Below, one piece after another: positions 10,701 to 21,804 of a stretch of DNA of 64,000 nt. Location of the stretch: the NCBI RefSeq assembly GCF_021272345.1, contig NZ_JAJSDQ010000002.1, positions 434,001-498,000 of the forward strand, read 5' to 3'. This stretch comes from Ornithinimicrobium sediminis (GTDB taxonomy: Bacteria; Actinomycetota; Actinomycetes; Actinomycetales; Dermatophilaceae). Every line of letters begins with the position of its first letter. Positions within the stretch are counted from its first letter, which is position 1. The translations under genes and the position numbers were made by a program. The notes under the pieces were generated by a model. That model searched no databases and was not told the origin of the DNA. It saw nothing but the letters and a program-made list of their open reading frames with translations.

Positions 10701-12562
10701 TGCTGTCGGAGCACATCCGTCTGGTCGCGGCCTTCGACCACCGTCATATCTTCCTCGACCCGCAGCCGGACGCGAGGACCTCGTATGCCGAGCGTCGTCG
10801 CCTCTTCGAGCTGTCCGGGTCGAGCTGGGCGGACTACGACACCGACCTCATCAGCGAGGGCGGCGGCGTCTACCCGCGCTCGGCCAAGTCGGTGCCGGTC
10901 AGCGCCCAGGTCAGGAAGGCTCTCGGTCTGCCCGACGACACCGAGGCCATGAGTCCGACGGACCTGCTGCGGGCCATCCTCCTGGCGCCGGTCGACCTGC
11001 TCTGGAACGGCGGCATCGGCACCTATGTCAAGGCGTCCCGCGAGAGCGCAGCCGAGATCGGGGACCGGAGCAACGACGCGATCCGGGTGGACGGGGCCGA
11101 CCTGCGGGTCAAGGTCATCGGCGAGGGCGGCAACCTCGGCTTCAGCCAGCTGGGCCGCATCGAGGCCGCAGCGCACGGGGTGCGCATCAACACCGACGCG
11201 ATCGACAACTCCGCGGGCGTCGACACCTCCGACCACGAGGTGAACATCAAGATCGCCCTGACCCCGCTGGTCAAGAGCGGCGAGATGACCCCGGAGTCGC
11301 GTGACGAGCTGCTCTCCTCGATGACCGAGGAGGTCGCGCGCAAGGTCCTGCGGCACAACTACGAGCAGAACGTGCTCATCGGCAACGCACGGGACCAGGG
11401 CGGTGGCATGCTCACCGTGCACCAGCGACTGATGCGGTACCTCACCGAGCGGGTGGGTCTGGACCCTGCGCTGGAGTTCCTGCCGGACGGCGCCGAGCTG
11501 CGGCGGCGCGCCCGGGACCGGGAGGGCCTGACCTCCCCGGAGTTCTCGGTGCTGGTCGCCTACGCGAAGCTCTCGCTCAAGGATGACCTGCTGGAGTCCG
11601 AGATCCCGGACGACCCGTTCATGGTCTCGACCCTCCTCACCTACTTCCCGGAGCCGTTGCGGGAGCGTGCCAGGGATGAGCTCGAGCAGCACCCCCTGCG
11701 CCGTCAGATCGTCGTCAACGAGATCGCCAACGCCATCGTCAACCGGGGAGGGATCACCTTCGTCTTCCGGGCGATCGAGGAGACCGGTGCCACCTCGACG
11801 CAGATCGCCCGTGCGTTCGTCGTGTGCCGTGAGGTGTTCGACCTGGCCGGCTTCGTGACCCAGGTCGAGGCGCTCGACAACAAGGTCCCCACAGCCGTCC
11901 AGACCGAGCTCTACCTGGAGTTCCGCCGGCTCATGGACCGCTCGGTCCGATGGTTCCTCAACAACCGGTCGCTGAGCAGGGACATGGCCGCAGAGATCGA
12001 GCGCTTCGCGGGTCCGGTGCAGGACCTGGTGCCGCACATCGGGCAGATGCTGCAGGGGACGGAGCGCGAACGGTATACGGCGCAGTGCCAGGAGCTCGTC
12101 GACAAGGGTGTGCCCGAGGACCTCGCCCGGCGGTATGCAGGCCTGCTCGACTCCTTCTCCCTGCTGGACGCTGCGGAGCTGGCGCGCACGGCCGACGGCG
12201 ACGTGCGCCAGGTGGCTGAGGCCTACTTCGCGGTCTCCGAGGCGTTCGGCATCGATGCCCTGCTCACCCAGGTCTCCCATCTCCCGCGCGCGGACCGTTG
12301 GGCCTCCCTTGCCCGGGGGGCGGTGCGTGACGACCTCTACGGCGTGATGCGTGCGCTCACCCGGGCGGTCCTGGAAGGCACGGGCGCGGATCGGCCCGCG
12401 CCGGCACGGGTGCGCGCGTGGATGGACGACCAGCGTGAGGCCCTCCAGCGGGTCGGTCAGGTGCTCTCGACGGTCCGCGGGCTGGAGGAGCCCGGCCTCG
12501 CGCCGGTGTCGGTCGCCCTGCGCACGCTGCGCGGACTCGTGCGCCAGGGGACCGCGGACTAG
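7769..12562 (+). CDS. NAD-specific glutamate dehydrogenase, large (180 kDa) type
   Basis: Oxidative deamination of L-glutamate to 2-oxoglutarate and ammonium with NAD+. At 1597 residues it has the size of the large tetrameric bacterial GDH class (~1600) first described in Streptomyces. The N-terminal ~700 residues hold the ACT-like regulatory region (MDDMPFLVDSVLGELRQRN). The catalytic core begins near residue 780 with FGQVARGGLRWSDRREDFR, followed by VPTGSKGGFF (Lys of the active site) and VGVGDMSGDVFGNGML (Rossmann region). A long helical C-terminal domain follows. CAGGAG lies ~11 bases before the ATG. It works naturally downstream of PruA, whose gene precedes it. Confidence 0.95.
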   Translation: MSSEQTLVHRFFLHVAEADLEGRDQVSLTAIARAARALSASRTDDQAVVCVVNPSREDGWTSRHTVVQACMDDMPFLVDSVLGELRQRNLAVHLLVHPQMVVRRDEDGGVEVVDVDPLEAPEGTRTESWMYLEIDRIPGAGEREELQQRLEVVLGDVRRACEDWRLMRRTCLDIVDDLRAGVPDTVDPSTVEPTIEFLTWLEDDHFTFLGYREYDLVEHEGEPALRSVPGSGLGILRDSGTEPTVSRLQPEAQRTATEPRLLTITKANSRSTVHRPVYLDYIGLRRFDDEGRVVAERRFLGLFTAGAYAESVTRLPIIGGKVRHILETSGFAPDSHSGKDLLGVLESYPRDELFQADADTLSGIAHEVLHLQERRRSKLFVRPDEFGRFVSALLYIPRDRYTTAVRLRMEDLLKEAYRGESVDYRTRVSESALAQLHFVIHMPRGGDIPDVDVDALQERLLDATRTWAERLAEVVEGHYDDDGVAGDVLASYARAFPEAYKEDFDATTAFHDLKHLAELDEDRDLSDLRPHLYAEPGATPELRRLKVYRREEMSLTDVLPAFAHLGVEVTDERPYELEAADGSSYIYDFGLRVTDPRVWEARGTAGEVAAAFEDAFAAVRDGQAESDSLNSLVLTAGLGWRDVVIVRALVRYLRQVTSFSLDYIEEAFTSNPGISRLVVELFRVRYDPDLEAGLADDRHAAAEEVGARIHDALDDVASLDQDRIVRFVVEVLQATVRTNFYQRSADGRPHPHVSLKILPRQVEGLPEPRPAFEIWVYSPQAEGVHLRFGQVARGGLRWSDRREDFRTEVLGLVKAQMVKNAVIVPTGSKGGFFAKQLPDPSVDRRAWMDEGVSAYKTFIRGLLDVTDNRDGSTVVPPDRVVRHDGDDPYLVVAADKGTASFSDIANGVAREYGFWLDDAFASGGSAGYDHKGMGITARGAWESVKRHFREMGLDTQAEDFTVVGVGDMSGDVFGNGMLLSEHIRLVAAFDHRHIFLDPQPDARTSYAERRRLFELSGSSWADYDTDLISEGGGVYPRSAKSVPVSAQVRKALGLPDDTEAMSPTDLLRAILLAPVDLLWNGGIGTYVKASRESAAEIGDRSNDAIRVDGADLRVKVIGEGGNLGFSQLGRIEAAAHGVRINTDAIDNSAGVDTSDHEVNIKIALTPLVKSGEMTPESRDELLSSMTEEVARKVLRHNYEQNVLIGNARDQGGGMLTVHQRLMRYLTERVGLDPALEFLPDGAELRRRARDREGLTSPEFSVLVAYAKLSLKDDLLESEIPDDPFMVSTLLTYFPEPLRERARDELEQHPLRRQIVVNEIANAIVNRGGITFVFRAIEETGATSTQIARAFVVCREVFDLAGFVTQVEALDNKVPTAVQTELYLEFRRLMDRSVRWFLNNRSLSRDMAAEIERFAGPVQDLVPHIGQMLQGTERERYTAQCQELVDKGVPEDLARRYAGLLDSFSLLDAAELARTADGDVRQVAEAYFAVSEAFGIDALLTQVSHLPRADRWASLARGAVRDDLYGVMRALTRAVLEGTGADRPAPARVRAWMDDQREALQRVGQVLSTVRGLEEPGLAPVSVALRTLRGLVRQGTAD

Positions 12563-12577
12563 GGCTAGTCTGCGGGG

Positions 12578-14056
12578 GTGCCGACCCTGCGCGATGTGCT
12601 CTCCGGTGGATCGGGCGTCAGTGCTGCCGACGCGGAGTGGCTGCACCGGCTGGTGGGCGACTGGCAGATGGTGGCCGACCTGTCCTTCGCCGACCTGACC
12701 CTCTGGGTCCGTCTGCAGAACGGGTCGTGGGTGCTCGCGGCGCACGCACGTCCGAGCACAGGTCCCAACTTCTACCACGACGACGTCGTCGGGAGGCCCG
12801 CCGAGCCCGAGCGCGCGGCCCACCTCGACCGGGTCGCCGAGGAGGACCGGCCGACGACTCCACGAGGGGGCGGCCATGTCAGCGAGCAGTACGTCCCGGT
12901 GGTCCGGGTGGGGCGCGTCGTCGGCGTGCTCGTGCGCCATACGGACCTGCAGAACATGCGTCAGCAGGGCGGTCTGGAGGTCAACTACCTCCAGATCGCG
13001 CAGTCGCTGATGACGATGGTGGCCCAGGGCAACTTCCCTACGCCGCACAGCCAGGCCGGGGTGGGCAGGGGCACACCGCGCGTCGGGGACGGCGTCCTGA
13101 GGCTGACCGCCGAGGGCCGCATCGACTATGCGAGCCCCAACGCGGTGTCCGCCCTGCGCAGGCTCGGCCACACCGACCAGGTGGCGGGCGCCGACCTGTC
13201 CGAGATCGTGACCGACCGGCTGCCTGCCGGCGCCACGGTGGACGAGACGATGCCCCTGGTGCTGACCGGGCGCGCGCCCTGGGGCACGGAGATCGAGGCC
13301 CCGGGCATCAACCTGACCCTGCGCTGCGTGCCGCTGCTCGAGACCGACACGCGGGTCGGCGCGCTCCTGCTCCTGCGGGACGTCAGCGAGCTGCGCCGGC
13401 GCGAGCGCGAGCTGCTCACCAAGGACGCGACCATCCGGGAGATCCACCACCGGGTGAAGAACAACCTGCAGACCGTGGCCGCGCTCCTGCGTCTGCAGTC
13501 ACGGCGTCTGGACGACCCGGGGGCACGCGCGGCGCTGGCCGAGGCGGGGCGTCGGCTCAGCACCGTGGCCCTGGTCCACGACACGCTCAGCCACGGTCTC
13601 GACGAGACGGTGGTCTTCGACGACATCGCCTCGAGGCTGGCACGGGGGATTGTCGAGGTCGCCTCACCGGCGGTGTCCGTGTCGTGGGTCACGACCGGCT
13701 CCTTCGGCAGGTTGCGCGCCGAGGACGCGACCCCTCTCGCGATGATCCTGGCAGAGCTGGTGCACAACGCCGTGGAGCACGGCTTCGACGACCAGTGGGT
13801 GCAGCAGGGCGACCGGGCCGCGGTGACGGTCCACGCGGAGCGCAGGCAGGGCAGCGACGGTGAGCTGCTGGCCGTCACGGTCTGCGACAACGGCAAGGGT
13901 CTGCCCGCTGGTCGTGCCGCCCCGCCGGGATCCGGGCTGGGCATCCAGATCGTCGAGGCCCTGCTGGGGGACCTTCGAGGGGAGATCGCGTGGCACAGCA
14001 CTGAGCCGCACGGAACCGTTGCGAGGTTCGTCGTGCGGCTCAGGACGGTCGGTTGA
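12578..14056 (+). CDS. pdtaS: PdtaS-type sensor histidine kinase (GAF-PAS-HisKA_2)
   Basis: A cytosolic two-component kinase of 492 residues. The N-terminal GAF-like domain (about 1-150) is followed by a PAS domain (about 170-275), the HisKA_2 box IHHRVKNNLQTVAALLRLQ with the phospho-acceptor His at about 290/291, and an HATPase domain with MILAELVHNAVEHGF and VCDNGKGLP, then GSGLGIQIVEALL. In mycobacteria PdtaS signals to the RNA-binding antiterminator PdtaR. The adjacent whiB1-like gene reproduces the Rv3220c-Rv3219 arrangement, which strongly supports the name. The start is GTG, 15 bases after the GDH stop. No membrane segments are present. Confidence 0.9.
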   Translation: MPTLRDVLSGGSGVSAADAEWLHRLVGDWQMVADLSFADLTLWVRLQNGSWVLAAHARPSTGPNFYHDDVVGRPAEPERAAHLDRVAEEDRPTTPRGGGHVSEQYVPVVRVGRVVGVLVRHTDLQNMRQQGGLEVNYLQIAQSLMTMVAQGNFPTPHSQAGVGRGTPRVGDGVLRLTAEGRIDYASPNAVSALRRLGHTDQVAGADLSEIVTDRLPAGATVDETMPLVLTGRAPWGTEIEAPGINLTLRCVPLLETDTRVGALLLLRDVSELRRRERELLTKDATIREIHHRVKNNLQTVAALLRLQSRRLDDPGARAALAEAGRRLSTVALVHDTLSHGLDETVVFDDIASRLARGIVEVASPAVSVSWVTTGSFGRLRAEDATPLAMILAELVHNAVEHGFDDQWVQQGDRAAVTVHAERRQGSDGELLAVTVCDNGKGLPAGRAAPPGSGLGIQIVEALLGDLRGEIAWHSTEPHGTVARFVVRLRTVG

Positions 14057-14081
14057 GTGATGTGTCCGGGAGAGGCCTTCC

Positions 14082-14330
14082 TCAGCCGGCTCGGCGGGCC
14101 CGCGCCTTGCGGCGCTTGAGTGCGCGGCGCTCGTCCTCGGACAAGCCGCCCCACACACCAGCGTCCTGACCGGTCTCCAACGCCCACTTGAGGCAGGTGT
14201 CGATCACCGGGCAACGCCGGCAGACCGCCTTGGCCTCCTCGATCTGCTGCAGGGCGGGTCCCGTGTTGCCGATCGGGAAGAACAGCTCCGGGTCCTCGTC
14301 CAGGCAGGCAGCGCGACTGCGCCAGTCCAT
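14082..14330 (-). CDS. whiB1: WhiB1-type iron-sulfur transcription factor
   Basis: An 82-residue WhiB protein. Four Cys residues at 9, 37, 40 and 46 (C-x27-C-x2-C-x5-C) are placed to bind a [4Fe-4S] cluster. The GVWGG turn is at 58-62, and a basic tail (RRALKRRKARARRAG) is suited to DNA contact. MDWRSRAACLDEDPELFFPIG is nearly the mycobacterial WhiB1 N-terminus. WhiB1 binds the principal sigma factor and senses NO. ATG at 14330 has AAGGAG 8 bases upstream. Convergent with pdtaS, as in mycobacteria. Confidence 0.93.
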   Translation of the reverse strand: MDWRSRAACLDEDPELFFPIGNTGPALQQIEEAKAVCRRCPVIDTCLKWALETGQDAGVWGGLSEDERRALKRRKARARRAG

Positions 14331-14718
14331 GTCGGTGCTCCTTGGTTGTCGCTCCTCGGTCCGGGGACCTGACCGAGGCGTGGTCGTCGTGGCTCGTCTG
14401 GTGCGGTGCCGAAGCGGTGCACGACCACCACTTCGACCGGTGTAACGTTGGGTGTGGCGGGTTTGTTTCCCGCTTCGTCCGGCGGCTCTCGCGCTGTCGC
14501 ACCTCGTCGTGCGACATCTCATCATCCCGCGAAAGCGCTTGCGCACGCGTGAGCAGACCTCGGCGTGGCGCGTCCTCCATCCTCACAGGCGCGGTCACCC
14601 AGCACAAGGGTTACTGCGATATTTCCGGGCCAGGTCGCTGAGGTCTCCCTCACACCGCACCGCCACAGCGGCCTGCCTAGAGTGGGCCTGCCCGCGCAAC
14701 CGACTCCGAGGAGCCCTC
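14331..14718. other. 388-bp divergent intergenic region (whiB1 / amidohydrolase)
   Basis: Holds the upstream regions of whiB1 (leftward) and the amidohydrolase gene (rightward). It is AT-richer in places (GTGTAACGTTGGG near 14440; TTACTGCGATATTT near 14610). A TAGAGT hexamer near 14678 could be a -10 element for the amidohydrolase. In mycobacteria the whiB1 promoter is controlled by CRP and by WhiB1 itself; I see no clear TGTGA-N6-TCACA site here. No coding sequence is supported. Confidence 0.5.
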
Positions 14719-15909
14719 ATGACCCTGGCCATCACGCACGCCCATGTCGTCCCCGTGGAGGGGCCGGCGTTCGACGGCACCGTCGTCGTCGACGACGGTG
14801 CCATCACCGCGCTCGGGGCGGACGTCGCGGTCCCCGACGGAGCCGAGGTCGTCGACGCGCAGGGGCGCTGGCTGCTGCCCGGGCTGGTCGACGCCCACGT
14901 CCACCTCGGCGTGTGGGAGGAGGGCGAGGGGTGGGCCGGCCAGGACACCAACGAGATGACCGACCCGGTGATGGCGGCGGCACGCGCCCTGGACGCCATC
15001 AACCCACGCGAGCGTGGCTTCGACGACGCGCTGGCAGGGGGCATCACCTCGGTCAACGTCAACCCGGGGTCCGGCAACCCGATCGGGGGGCTTGCCGTCG
15101 CCCTCAAGACCTACGGCCGGTATGTCGACGAGATGGTCATGCGCTCGCCGTCCGGCCTGAAGGCGGCGCTGGGGGAGAACCCCAAGCGCGTCTACGGCGA
15201 GCAGAAGAAGACACCCTCGACCCGGTTGGGCGTCGCGCTCACGCTGCGCAAGGCGTTCACCGAGGCCCGCGACTACCAGGCGCGGCTGGCCCACCGCGAG
15301 GACGGTGACGCCCCCGCGGAGCACAGCCTCGTCAACGAGGCGCTGTGCCTCGTGCTCGACCGGGAGATCCCCTGGCGCCAGCACTGCCATCGTGCGGACG
15401 ACATCGCGACGGCGGTCCGGATCGCCGAGGAGTTCGGCTACCAGCTGGTGCTCGACCACGGTACCGAGAGCTACCTGGTCGCCGACCTGCTGGCCGAGCG
15501 AGGGATCCCGGTGCTCTACGGCCCGATGATCGTCTCGCGCTCCAAGGTCGAGGTGCGCGAGCGCTCGGCCAAGGCGCCCGGCATCCTCGACCGCGCCGGC
15601 GTGAAGGTGTCGATCATCACTGACCACCCCGTGGTGCCGATCGACTACCTGGTCACCCAGGCCGCCCTGGCCGTCAAGGAGGGGATGGAACCCGACGCGG
15701 CCCTCCGTGCGGTCACGATCAACCCGGCCGAGGTCATGGGGGTGTCCGAGCGCGTCGGGTCGTTGGCCGTCGGCAAGGACGCCGACCTGGTGCTGTGGTC
15801 CGGCGACCCGCTCGACTTCACCTCCCGCGCACTGCGCGTGTGGGTCTCCGGCCGGGAGGTCTACTCCTACGACGAGGCAGCGGGCACCGGGACCGTCGTT
15901 CCCCGCTGA
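14719..15909 (+). CDS. amidohydrolase-superfamily protein
   Basis: A 396-residue metal-dependent hydrolase of the imidazolonepropionase-like group. The N-terminal beta-sandwich leads into LLPGLVDAHVHLG (HxH metal site, about residues 58-62). Further ligand candidates are QHCHRADDI, DHGTESYLVADLL and SIITDHPVVP (metal Asp region). The C-terminus has the standard NPAEVMGVSERVGSLAVGKDADLVLW motif. The substrate cannot be read from sequence; cytosolic. ATG at 14719 follows GGAGCCCTC; the longer upstream frame lacks family similarity. It stands alone and ends at a strong hairpin. Confidence 0.85.
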   Translation: MTLAITHAHVVPVEGPAFDGTVVVDDGAITALGADVAVPDGAEVVDAQGRWLLPGLVDAHVHLGVWEEGEGWAGQDTNEMTDPVMAAARALDAINPRERGFDDALAGGITSVNVNPGSGNPIGGLAVALKTYGRYVDEMVMRSPSGLKAALGENPKRVYGEQKKTPSTRLGVALTLRKAFTEARDYQARLAHREDGDAPAEHSLVNEALCLVLDREIPWRQHCHRADDIATAVRIAEEFGYQLVLDHGTESYLVADLLAERGIPVLYGPMIVSRSKVEVRERSAKAPGILDRAGVKVSIITDHPVVPIDYLVTQAALAVKEGMEPDAALRAVTINPAEVMGVSERVGSLAVGKDADLVLWSGDPLDFTSRALRVWVSGREVYSYDEAAGTGTVVPR

Positions 15910-15932
15910 CACCGACCACCCCCCTGCACGCG

Positions 15933-15956
15933 GCCGGGCCTCTTTGGGGGCCCGGC
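15933..15956 (+). terminator. hairpin terminator of the amidohydrolase gene
   Basis: A perfect 8-bp GC stem, GCCGGGCC / GGCCCGGC, with an 8-base loop TCTTTGGG, 24 bases after the stop codon. Confidence 0.75.
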
Positions 15957-15983
15957 TGCTGGTGCCTGTGCTGTTGACAACAC

Positions 15984-15996
15984 TGTGTGACACACA
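15984..15996. promoter_or_regulatory. inverted repeat upstream of the PadR-like pseudogene
   Basis: TGTGT-GAC-ACACA, 14 bases before the likely GTG start at 16011, with a TTGACA hexamer at 15974-15979 just upstream. A short palindrome at this place is what a self-repressing PadR regulator would leave. The regulator itself looks broken, so the site may be a relic. No clear -10 element. Confidence 0.4.
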
Positions 15997-16010
15997 CTCG
16001 CGTCGCGATC

Positions 16011-16338
16011 GTGGACGACGACGTGCTGGCCGGGCACCTCCAGGAGCTGCGGCGGGGGACCGTGGTTGGCGTGTCTGGCCACCCTGGACACCCCGCGCTA
16101 CGGGTATGCCCTGCTGGAGACGCTGGAGGCGGCGGGTTTCGGCGTCGAGGGCAACACCCTCTGCCCGCTGCTGCGCCGGCTGGAGAAGCAGGGGCTGCTG
16201 ACCAGGGAGTGGAACACCGAGGAGCCACGCCCGCGCAAGCTCTACCGCGTCACCGCGCAGGGCGAGGCCGTCCTGCAGGCACTCCTGGACGAGTGGGGCG
16301 GTCTCGACGCGTCGATCCGGGCCCTTGCAGAGGAGTGA
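16011..16338 (+). pseudogene. PadR-family regulator, frameshifted
   Basis: Two frames together give a PadR winged-helix protein. The first (from GTG 16011) reads DDDVLAGHLQELRRGTVV; the second (from ~16066) reads LACLATLDTPRYGYALLE, then NTLCPLLRRLEKQGLLTREW and a tail ending in a TGA at 16336. The switch is at 16062-16067, where GTGGTTG fits an expected GTGGTNTTG with two bases lost (or one gained). The first frame does not stop there; it runs on as unrelated sequence. PadR regulators usually control the membrane protein encoded next, here also broken. A sequencing error cannot be excluded for this single site. Confidence 0.75.
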
Positions 16339-16340
16339 CC

Positions 16341-17237
16341 ATGAAGACCGGTGCGGCCGCACCCACCCTCACCGACCGCTACGTGTGGGCGGTGACCCAC
16401 CACCTCCCGGCAGACCAGCAGGCCGACGTGGCTCGGGCGCTGCGGGCCACCATCGAGGACACCGTCCAGGGGCGCTCATCGGTCCCACCCTCTATGCCGA
16501 CTCCGTGCGGCTGCTGCGAGTGCTGGCGCCCGTCATGCTCGCGGTGCTCGGAGCGGTGTGGGTGCTGGGTCTCGTGGTCGACGAGGTCGACTCGGTGGGG
16601 TGAGGCAGTGGTCGACGGGCTCGCCCTGGTGTGGAACGCCTCGGTGCAGCTGCTGTTCTGGGTCACGCTCGTCTTCGTCGTGGTCGAGCGGACCCGGCCT
16701 GAGACCGAACGCGAGAAGCCCCTGGTCGAGTGGACTCCCGAGCACCTGCCAGACATCCCCCCAGGACAGCAGGTCGGCCGGGTCGAGTCGGCCTTCGGTC
16801 TGGTGTTCCTGAGCCTGCTGCTCTTCGTCCCGGACCACCTGGCCGGTGTGTCCTTCGGCACCGACTTCGTCCAGGTGCTCGACGCCGGGATGACGCCCGG
16901 CTGGAAGGCCGCCCTCGTCGACGTGCTTCTCGCCTCCCTCGCCGTCGAGATGGTCAAGCTGGTCACCGGACGGTGGACCTGGCCGCTGGCCGTCGCCAAC
17001 GCGGCGGTGGACCTGGCGTTCCTGGGGGTCGTGGGGGTGCTGTGGGTGGGTGACGACCTGCTCGACCCCGGCCTGGGCGAGTCGCTGGGGCAGATCACCG
17101 ACGCGGTCGGCGTGACATCCGGCACCGGGTGGTGGGACACCACTGTCGCGGTGGTCCTCGCGGTGGTCGTCGTGGTCACCCTCTGGGACACGGCCGAGGG
17201 GTCCGTGACGCTGCGGCACGGGCACCGCGACGGCTGA
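16341..17237 (+). pseudogene. permease-prefix-domain membrane protein, deleted and frameshifted
   Basis: The ATG at 16341, two bases after the PadR stop, starts MKTGAAAPTLTDRYVWAVTH...RATIEDTVQGR, the permease-prefix domain that accompanies PadR regulators. At ~16472 the expected remainder of that domain (the GDP...LA..Y part) is missing and similarity resumes in another frame with ALIGPTLYADSVRLLRVLAP, a membrane segment. At ~16603 a one-base difference (GGGTGAGGC against expected GGGGAGGC) shifts back to the original frame, which then encodes four or five more membrane segments (QLLFWVTLVFVVVER ... VAVVLAVVVVVTLWD). There are thus one internal deletion and two frame changes. The original frame is open throughout, hiding the damage. 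Confidence 0.75.
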
Positions 17238-17259
17238 GGTCCACCGTCCCGGACGTGAC

Positions 17260-17299
17260 GGAGGCGGGCCCGGCACCGCAGGGGTGCCGGGCCGCCTCC
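17260..17299. terminator. bidirectional hairpin terminator
   Basis: A 17-bp stem, GGAGGCGG(G)CCCGGCACC paired with GGTGCCGGGCCGCCTCC, with one bulged G and a 5-base loop, between the convergent ends of the permease pseudogene and ppdK. Confidence 0.8.
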
Positions 17300-17310
17300 G
17301 GTGATGCAGG

Positions 17311-19980
<2,670 letters not shown>

Positions 19981-20020
19981 CACAACTCCTAGCTCCATTG
20001 CTGTACTCGGAGGCTATCGG

Positions 20021-20854
20021 TCAGGCCGTCGCGGTGTCCTTCCGGTGCTCGATGATCTCGATCACTCTGCCTGCGGCCTCCTCCAGGGCCAGCGCAGTGG
20101 TGTCGATCACCGGGCACCCCAGACGGCGCTGCAGCGCGGCGACCTCGTCGAGCTCGTGGAAGATGCGTCCCAGCTCGCTGTAGCCGTCCCGGTTGGCCCG
20201 TGACCCGAGCGTCTGCACCCGGCGGGCACGGATTGCCTGGAGCCGCTCGGGGTCGATCGTGAGGCCCACGATCTTCCATCGCTCGACCTCGAAGAGCTGG
20301 GGTGGCGGCGCGATCCCGGCGACGATCGGGATGTTGGCCGTGCGGTAGCCGAGGTAGCCGAGGTACATCGACAAGGGTGTCTTGCCCGACCGGGAGACCC
20401 CGATCAGCACGATGTCGGCCTCGTGGATCGAGTTGTGCAGCTGTCCGTCGTCGTTGGCGACGGCGAACTCCATGGCGTGGATGCGCTTGAAGTAGTCCTC
20501 ACCGACCCCCACGGGGCGCACGACCCGCTCAGGGTCGGCTCCGGTCGCCTGCTGCATGGCGGTGACGGCGGAGTCGAGCAGGTCGGCGTGCGGGATGCGT
20601 CGTTCCTCGCAGCGAGCGACGACGAGATGCCGCAGCGACTCCTCCACGATCGTCGAGAAGACCACCGTCCTGATGCGCGAGGGGTCCAGCCGGGAGAGGA
20701 CCCCCTCGACGCTCTCGGCCGACGACAGGCGCGGGTGCCGGATGATCCGCACGTCCCACCCCGCATACTGCGCTGCCGTGGCGCGCGCCACCCGGGCGGC
20801 GGTGTCGCCGGTGCTGTCGGCAAGGACGTGCAGCTCGATCGGGGTGCCGGTCAT
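20021..20854 (-). CDS. PPDK regulatory kinase/pyrophosphorylase (DUF299)
   Basis: A 277-residue bifunctional Ser/Thr kinase and Pi-dependent pyrophosphorylase. Family members inactivate PPDK or PEP synthase by phosphorylating the Thr near the catalytic His, using ADP, and reverse it with Pi. The P-loop-like motif is GVSRSGKTPLSMYLGYLGY, followed by ANIPIVAGIAPPPQLF. The N-terminus ELHVLADSTGDTAARVARA is the family signature. ATG at 20854 fits the family; the longer frame is not conserved. It lies 40 bases upstream of ppdK and is very likely co-transcribed. Divergent from miaA by 29 bases. Confidence 0.92.
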   Translation of the reverse strand: MTGTPIELHVLADSTGDTAARVARATAAQYAGWDVRIIRHPRLSSAESVEGVLSRLDPSRIRTVVFSTIVEESLRHLVVARCEERRIPHADLLDSAVTAMQQATGADPERVVRPVGVGEDYFKRIHAMEFAVANDDGQLHNSIHEADIVLIGVSRSGKTPLSMYLGYLGYRTANIPIVAGIAPPPQLFEVERWKIVGLTIDPERLQAIRARRVQTLGSRANRDGYSELGRIFHELDEVAALQRRLGCPVIDTTALALEEAAGRVIEIIEHRKDTATA

Positions 20855-20883
20855 CCGGCCAGTATGCGTGCCAGACTGCCCGC

Positions 20884-21804
20884 GTGTCAGTGTCAGCCCA
20901 GGGGCCACCCGTCGTGGCCGTCGTCGGCGCGACGGCGACCGGCAAGAGTGACCTGGCGCTCGACCTGGCCGAGACGCTGGACGGGGAGATCGTCAACGCC
21001 GACGCCTCGCAGCTCTACCGGGGCATGGACATCGGCACGGCCAAGACTCCCGTCGGGCAGCGCCGCGGCATCCCGCACCACCAGCTGGACGTCCTGGAGG
21101 TGACCGACGAGGCGAGCGTGGCTGCCTACCAGATGCACGCCAGGGCCGACCTGGCGGGGGTCCGCGCGGCCGGACGACGGCCGGTCGTGGTCGGTGGGTC
21201 CGGCCTCTACGTCCGGGCCCTCCTGGACCGTCTTGAGATTCCCCCGACCGACCCGGTGGTGCGGGCGCGGTGGGAGGCGGCCCTCGCCGAGCGTGGGGTG
21301 GCGGAGCTGTATGCCGTGCTGCGCGAGCGGGACCCCGTCGCGGCCGACCGGGTCGAGCCCGGGAACGGGCGGCGGATCGTGCGAGCCCTGGAGGTGGTCG
21401 AGCTGACCGGGCGGCCGTTCAGTGCGACCCTGCCCACGCGCGAGCTGCTGCAGCCGACCGTCATGGTCGGGCTGCGGGCTCCCCGCCCGGTGCTGGCTGC
21501 GCGCATCGCCGGGCGGGTGCTCCGGATGTGGCGTGACGGACTGCTGGAGGAGGTCGCCCACCTCGACACGCTGGGGCTGCGCCGGGGTCGCACCGCCGCG
21601 CGTGCGCTCGGCTACGCCCAGGCTTTGGCTCAGCTGGACGGGATACTGACGGAGGAGCAGGCGCAGGAGCAGACCGTGCTCGCGACCCGACGGTTCGCAC
21701 GGCGCCAGGAGGCGTGGTTCGGCGCCGACCCGCGGATCCGGTGGGTGGAGCACGACGCGCCCGACCGGGTCGGCCGAGCGCTGGCGCTCATACGCGCTGG
21801 ATAG
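20884..21804 (+). CDS. miaA: tRNA dimethylallyltransferase
   Basis: Transfers dimethylallyl from DMAPP to A37 of tRNAs that read UNN codons. The 306-residue protein has the P-loop VVGATATGKSDLALDLAE at about residue 12, NADASQLYRGMDIGTAKTP (substrate-binding loop; actinobacteria often have Ala where others have Ser), the VGGSGLYVRALLDRL motif and RRIVRALEVVELTGRP. The start is GTG 20884. The 3' end overlaps the convergent DUF5671 gene by 17 bases. Miaa-hflX proximity is common in bacteria; here they are 2.9 kb apart. Confidence 0.95.
   Translation: MSVSAQGPPVVAVVGATATGKSDLALDLAETLDGEIVNADASQLYRGMDIGTAKTPVGQRRGIPHHQLDVLEVTDEASVAAYQMHARADLAGVRAAGRRPVVVGGSGLYVRALLDRLEIPPTDPVVRARWEAALAERGVAELYAVLRERDPVAADRVEPGNGRRIVRALEVVELTGRPFSATLPTRELLQPTVMVGLRAPRPVLAARIAGRVLRMWRDGLLEEVAHLDTLGLRRGRTAARALGYAQALAQLDGILTEEQAQEQTVLATRRFARRQEAWFGADPRIRWVEHDAPDRVGRALALIRAG

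Noticed and set aside
10100-13450. A 1116-codon open frame on the minus strand
   Set aside because: It lies wholly antisense to the conserved glutamate dehydrogenase and pdtaS genes and has shadow composition typical of GC-rich DNA.
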